NCBI RefSeq assembly: GCF_029319185.1
Contig: NZ_CP119754.1
Location: forward strand, 2,356,001-2,420,000
From: Superficieibacter sp. HKU1
Lineage (GTDB): Bacteria > Pseudomonadota > Gammaproteobacteria > Enterobacterales > Enterobacteriaceae
Direction of reading: 5' to 3'
Length of the DNA stretch: 64,000 nucleotides
The position numbers were made by a program, and so were the translations under genes. The stretch's first letter is position 1; every line of letters begins with the position of its first letter. Shown here in pieces: positions 60,561-64,000 of the stretch. The notes beneath the pieces are model-generated. The model saw only the letters and a program-made list of their open reading frames with translations. It searched no databases and was not told where the DNA came from.

Positions 60561-61076
60561 AGTTTTCCCTTCCATCGATTTTTGAAGATGGTTGTTGTAT
60601 CACCAGAAGCATTGTCTGACGCGACTCGCGCGACCGAATCACCTCTGAAAAATAAAACAGTAACAAACTTTCTATAACCTACTGAAAATAACGGCTGTGA
60701 TCCACCGCAAGAAAAAAGTATTTGCCAATTTATTGCGTAAACATCGTGATTGGCGACATCAGAGTGAGTTTCGTCGGCAAAATTATTAGCACGGCTGATA
60801 ATAAGCGCCGTGAGCCGCTGATAAGATAATGATATCCAGCATGAAAAATGTATTTAACATTACGTTAACTTATTAAAGTACTATCGATTCCCGAATAACG
60901 CGTTCAAGCGCCTGTTTTTTCAACATACCGAAAAAAATCGTCACCTGAGCGCCGTACCGAATCGGTGGGGTGAAAAATCACGCAGACAATTGCGCCGTTT
61001 AAATGCAATAATCAGCATAATTTCAGTCAACAACAATACCAGTCACTGGTTTGCGCAAGGCGAAGGACTCTCTTTT
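60561..61076. promoter_or_regulatory. Divergent control region between pntA and ydgH
   Basis: A 516-base gene-free stretch, AT-rich, holding the promoters of the divergent pntA and ydgH. It contains an inverted repeat CACGGC-N11-GCCGTG at 60790-60812 and several AT-rich blocks (around 60845-60875). No coding frame or clear operator could be assigned. Confidence 0.45.
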
Positions 61077-62021
61077 ATGAAGCTTAAGAACACACTCCTG
61101 GCATCCGCACTCCTGTCTGCCACCGCTCTGTCGGCACAGGCAGCCACAGAATTAACGCCGGAGCAAGCAGCAGCGCTGAAGCCCTACGACCGTGTGGTCG
61201 TCACCGGTCGTTTTAATGCCATTGGCGATGCGGTCAACGCCGTTTCCCGCCGTGCAGATAAAATGGGCGCAGCGTCTTTTTACATTCAGGATACGTCAGA
61301 TGCCAATAACAGCGGCAACTGGCGCGTGGTCGCCGACGTTTATAAAGAAAATGCCCCCCAGGCCGACAAGCCGCAAAACCGCGTCATTAACGGCGTGATG
61401 GAACTCCCAAAAGATCAGGCCGTTGCGCTGGAGCCGTTTGATACCGTCACCATTCAGGGATTCTTCCGCAGTCAGCCTGAAGTGAATGACGCCATTACCA
61501 AAGCGGCAAAACAAAAAGGCGCAGCGTCGTTTTATATCGTTCGTCAGGTCGATGCTAACCAGGGTGGCAACCAGCGTATTACCGCTTTCATCTATAAGGC
61601 CGATGCCAAAAAACGCGTTTTGCAAAGCCCGGATGCCATCCCTGCTGATTCCGACGCCGGACGTGCCGCGCTGGCAAAAGGCGGCGAAGAAGCCAAAAAA
61701 GTTGAGATCCCGGGCGTAGCCACCAGCGCCGCGCCAAGCGCGGAAATTGGCCGCTTCTTTGAAACCCAGTCATCAAAAGGTGGGCGTTACACTGTCACGT
61801 TACCGGACGGTACCAAAGTTGAAGAGGTGAATAAAATTACCGCGGCGCAAATGGTGCCTTTCGATAGCGTTAAGTTCACCGGCAACTACGGCAACATGAC
61901 TGAAGTGTCCTATCAGGTGGCAAAACGCGCGGCTAAAAAAGGCGCGAAATACTACCACATCACTCGTCAGTGGCAGGAACGCGGTGGCAACGTGACCATC
62001 AGTGCCGATTTGTACAAATAA
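61077..62021 (+). CDS. ydgH: YdgH, periplasmic protein with three YdgH/BhsA-like domains
   Basis: A 314-residue secreted protein with the signal peptide KNTLLASALLSATALSAQA ending before ATELTPEQ. Three DUF1471 repeats are visible. They start near ALKPYDRVVVTGRFN, ALEPFDTVTIQGFFR and MVPFDSVKFTGNYG, each followed by a KxGAxxFYI or KGAKYYHI strand. E. coli YdgH is one of the larger members of this stress and biofilm family. It is divergent from pntA and precedes ydgI, as in E. coli. The ATG at 61077 follows CGAAGGACTCTCTTTT. Confidence 0.95.
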   Translation: MKLKNTLLASALLSATALSAQAATELTPEQAAALKPYDRVVVTGRFNAIGDAVNAVSRRADKMGAASFYIQDTSDANNSGNWRVVADVYKENAPQADKPQNRVINGVMELPKDQAVALEPFDTVTIQGFFRSQPEVNDAITKAAKQKGAASFYIVRQVDANQGGNQRITAFIYKADAKKRVLQSPDAIPADSDAGRAALAKGGEEAKKVEIPGVATSAAPSAEIGRFFETQSSKGGRYTVTLPDGTKVEEVNKITAAQMVPFDSVKFTGNYGNMTEVSYQVAKRAAKKGAKYYHITRQWQERGGNVTISADLYK

Positions 62022-62037
62022 TTCTGACGGTATCGCG

Positions 62038-62063
62038 TCGGGCCTGAAACAGGCCCGACTTTC
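62038..62063 (+). terminator. Terminator of ydgH
   Basis: Perfect 9-base stem TCGGGCCTG/CAGGCCCGA with an AAA loop, followed by CTTTC. Confidence 0.75.
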
Positions 62064-62238
62064 AGACCCATCCTCTTACCCTCTGCTTTTTTGACAATAT
62101 CCTCACTATTCCTTCTTTCCAATATTGCATCTCAGTAACACACTTCGTACAATCCCGCGCCTCAGAGCGATCCACCATCTTTATGCGATTTTGTAAAATA
62201 AATATTCGCTTGTGCCCTATTTTTGCCACAGGATACCA

Positions 62239-63576
62239 ATGGAAAAGAAACTTGGCCTGAGTGCCTTAACCGCACTTGTTTTGAGCTCCATGCTGGGAGC
62301 AGGCGTATTTAGCCTGCCGCAAAATATGGCTCAGGTTGCCAGCCCGCTGGCATTGATCATCGGCTGGGCCATCACGGGTGTCGGGATCCTGCTGCTGGCC
62401 TTTGCGATGTTATTGCTGACGCGCCTGCGGCCCGACCTCGATGGCGGCATTTTCACCTACGCCCGCGAAGGTTTTGGCGAGCTGATCGGCTTTTGTTCCG
62501 CCTGGGGTTACTGGCTGTGTGCGGTGATCGCTAACGTCTCATACCTGGTGATCGTGTTTTCCGCCCTCAGCTTCTTTACCGATACGCCTGAGCTGCGTTT
62601 ATTTGGCGACGGGAATACCTGGCAGGCGATTGCAGGCTCATCAGTACTATTATGGGTGGTACATGCCCTGGTCCTGCGCGGTGTGCAGACCGCTGCCGGA
62701 ATAAATCTTGTTGCCACGCTCGCTAAATTGCTGCCACTGGGGCTCTTTATCGTGCTCGCGGGGTTAGCCTTTAGCCTTGATACCTTTACCCTGGATTTCA
62801 GCGGCGTAAATTTAGCGATGCCGGTTTGGGAGCAGGTCAAAGGCACAATGCTCATTACGCTGTGGGTATTTATCGGTGTTGAGGGCGCGGTAGTGGTCTC
62901 CGCGCGGGCGCAGAATAAGCGTGACGTAGGCCGCGCGACACTGCTGGCCGTTGTCGCCGCGCTGGGTGTTTATCTACTGGTCACGATGCTGTCGCTTGGC
63001 GTGGTTGCCCGCCCTGAACTGGCGAAAATGCGTAATCCCTCCATGGCCGGGCTGATGGTCAATATGATGGGATCGTGGGGCGAAGTGATCATTGCCACCG
63101 GGTTAATTATTTCGGTCTGCGGCGCTTACCTTAGCTGGACCATCATGGCGGCCGAAGTCCCGTTGGTGGCGGCGACCTATAAATCCTTCCCGCGTATTTT
63201 TGCCAGACAAAATAAAAATAACGCCCCGGCGGCGTCGCTGTGGCTGACTAATATCAGCGTGCAGGTTTGCTTATTGCTGATCTGGCTGACGCACTCCGAT
63301 TACAACACGCTGTTGAACATTGCCTCAGAAATGATCCTCGTACCCTACTTTCTGGTCGGCGCGTTTCTGGTGAAAGTGGCTGCCCGTCCGCTTCACCGCG
63401 CGACAGGTATCGGAGCCTGTATTTATGGCTTATGGCTATTGTATGCCTCTGGTCCCATGCATTTATTGCTGTCGGTGATACTGTACGCACCAGGCTTACT
63501 TGTGTTTATCTACGCTCGCCGCACGCATCAGCATGACAGCACATTAAGAACCGGCGAACGGGTATTGATCGTATGA
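62239..63576 (+). CDS. ydgI: YdgI, ArcD-type basic amino acid antiporter
   Basis: A 445-residue APC-superfamily transporter with about twelve helices. The first helix signature MLGAGVFSLPQNMA (about 18-31) and the loop DLDGGIFTYAREGFGE are typical of the arginine/ornithine antiporter group. VFIGVEGAVVVSARAQNKRDVGRAT follows about mid-protein. The E. coli homologue is a predicted arginine:ornithine antiporter. The ATG at 62239 gives MEKKLGLSALTALVLSS and follows CACAGGATACC. It ends shortly before the convergent ydgC, without the folM gene found there in E. coli. Confidence 0.9.
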   Translation: MEKKLGLSALTALVLSSMLGAGVFSLPQNMAQVASPLALIIGWAITGVGILLLAFAMLLLTRLRPDLDGGIFTYAREGFGELIGFCSAWGYWLCAVIANVSYLVIVFSALSFFTDTPELRLFGDGNTWQAIAGSSVLLWVVHALVLRGVQTAAGINLVATLAKLLPLGLFIVLAGLAFSLDTFTLDFSGVNLAMPVWEQVKGTMLITLWVFIGVEGAVVVSARAQNKRDVGRATLLAVVAALGVYLLVTMLSLGVVARPELAKMRNPSMAGLMVNMMGSWGEVIIATGLIISVCGAYLSWTIMAAEVPLVAATYKSFPRIFARQNKNNAPAASLWLTNISVQVCLLLIWLTHSDYNTLLNIASEMILVPYFLVGAFLVKVAARPLHRATGIGACIYGLWLLYASGPMHLLLSVILYAPGLLVFIYARRTHQHDSTLRTGERVLIV

Positions 63577-63678
63577 TTACTGGTGGCTGCGGTTCCTGCG
63601 ACATGGATACTCGTGGGGTAAAGGCGCACCCCATCGCCGATCCTTTTGGTCAATAGTGTGATGAAGATGCCCACTGCG

Positions 63679-64000
63679 TTAGTGGAATCGGCTCCAGCCC
63701 AGAATAAGCAGCCAGGCACTCAGGCTCCAGCAGAGTACGGCGGCGCTCAGCGCCAGCGGAAGGCGCATGATACCGGTGAAATACCACAGCGACAGCAGAT
63801 AAATAAAGTAGGGAATAATCGACCACATCCCAAACACGATAGTGGTTCGCAGCGCTTCAATACCCCGCTCACTGGCGACGATATAGTGCGCGATAAGGGC
63901 AAAGGTCGGAAACAGAGGGATTAGTCCGGCGATATAATAATTCTTCGTTTTTGACAGCACGCTAATCAGCACAACGACCAGCGCCCCCAGCGTTGCTTTG
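63679..64000 (-). CDS. ydgC: YdgC, GlpM-family membrane protein (5' end beyond window)
   Basis: The window holds the last 106 codons of a GlpM-like protein (about 111 residues in E. coli). Three or four helices are visible, with the very conserved LSKTKNYYIAGLIPLFPTFA, HYIVASERGIEAL and SIIPYFIYLLSLWYFTG. The start should lie a few codons beyond base 64000; an internal ATG would give only a shortened protein. Function is unknown, with a role in alginate or glycerol metabolism suggested for GlpM. It is convergent with ydgI. Confidence 0.9.
   Translation of the reverse strand, partial: KATLGALVVVLISVLSKTKNYYIAGLIPLFPTFALIAHYIVASERGIEALRTTIVFGMWSIIPYFIYLLSLWYFTGIMRLPLALSAAVLCWSLSAWLLILGWSRFH

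Overview
The window is chromosomal DNA from a member of the Enterobacteriaceae. Most proteins are close relatives of E. coli and Salmonella proteins (FNR, Mlc, MarA/MarR, PntAB, SpeG, Dcp, UspE), and long stretches keep the gene order of the E. coli 33-37 min region. The osmU-type betaine transporter next to dmsD follows Salmonella, and the urt operon and several sugar-acid genes are absent from K-12. A group around Enterobacter, Lelliottia, Kluyvera, Citrobacter or Klebsiella is likely, but the genus cannot be fixed from this sequence. No rRNA, tRNA, CRISPR array, insertion sequence or prophage was seen.

Layout. 1-2.0 kb: the end of a probable LysR regulator, a lactate/2-hydroxyacid dehydrogenase and a PhzF-family protein. 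2.2-4.8 kb: sotB and the marRAB operon with its operator, without marC. 5.0-10.7 kb: a sugar-acid cassette inserted between marB and eamA, with a DUF1537 kinase (otnK-like), an otnC-like class II aldolase/decarboxylase, a DeoR regulator, a GntP permease and a SAF-domain dehydrogenase of unknown function. 10.7-13.4 kb: eamA, ydeE and a hokE-type toxin locus. 13.4-18.9 kb: the urea ABC transporter urtABCDE behind a sigma-54 type promoter. 19.0-22.4 kb: a core-MetE methyltransferase with MetJ boxes, a rhodanese/ftrA divergent pair and an AriR-family small protein. 22.4-26.2 kb: dcp, ydfG and rspR.

26.2-34.6 kb is a minus-strand hexuronate/L-gulonate operon: rspA, rspB, ydfJ, a uxaC paralogue, a GPH-family symporter and ydfI. 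Together these could take glucuronate or L-gulonate through fructuronate and mannonate to 2-keto-3-deoxygluconate. 34.6-42.0 kb: ynfA, ynfB, speG, ynfC, ynfD and the Tat-exported selenate/DMSO-type reductase ynfE-ynfG-ynfH-dmsD. The catalytic gene carries an in-frame TAA stop about 74 percent of the way along. 42.3-45.7 kb: an osmoprotectant ABC transporter (osmYXWV). 45.7-52.0 kb: a small membrane protein, clcB, bioD2, mlc, ynfL and ynfM. 52.1-54.1 kb: asr, ydgU, ydgD and smrA.

54.1-64 kb: ogt, fnr (with a consensus FNR box upstream), uspE, ynaJ, pntB, pntA, ydgH, ydgI and the 3' part of ydgC. In K-12 these genes are split between two regions, so here the arrangement differs. The best leads for new biology are the marB-eamA sugar-acid cassette with its SAF-domain dehydrogenase, the enlarged rsp operon, the MetJ-boxed core-MetE gene, and the nonsense codon in ynfE.
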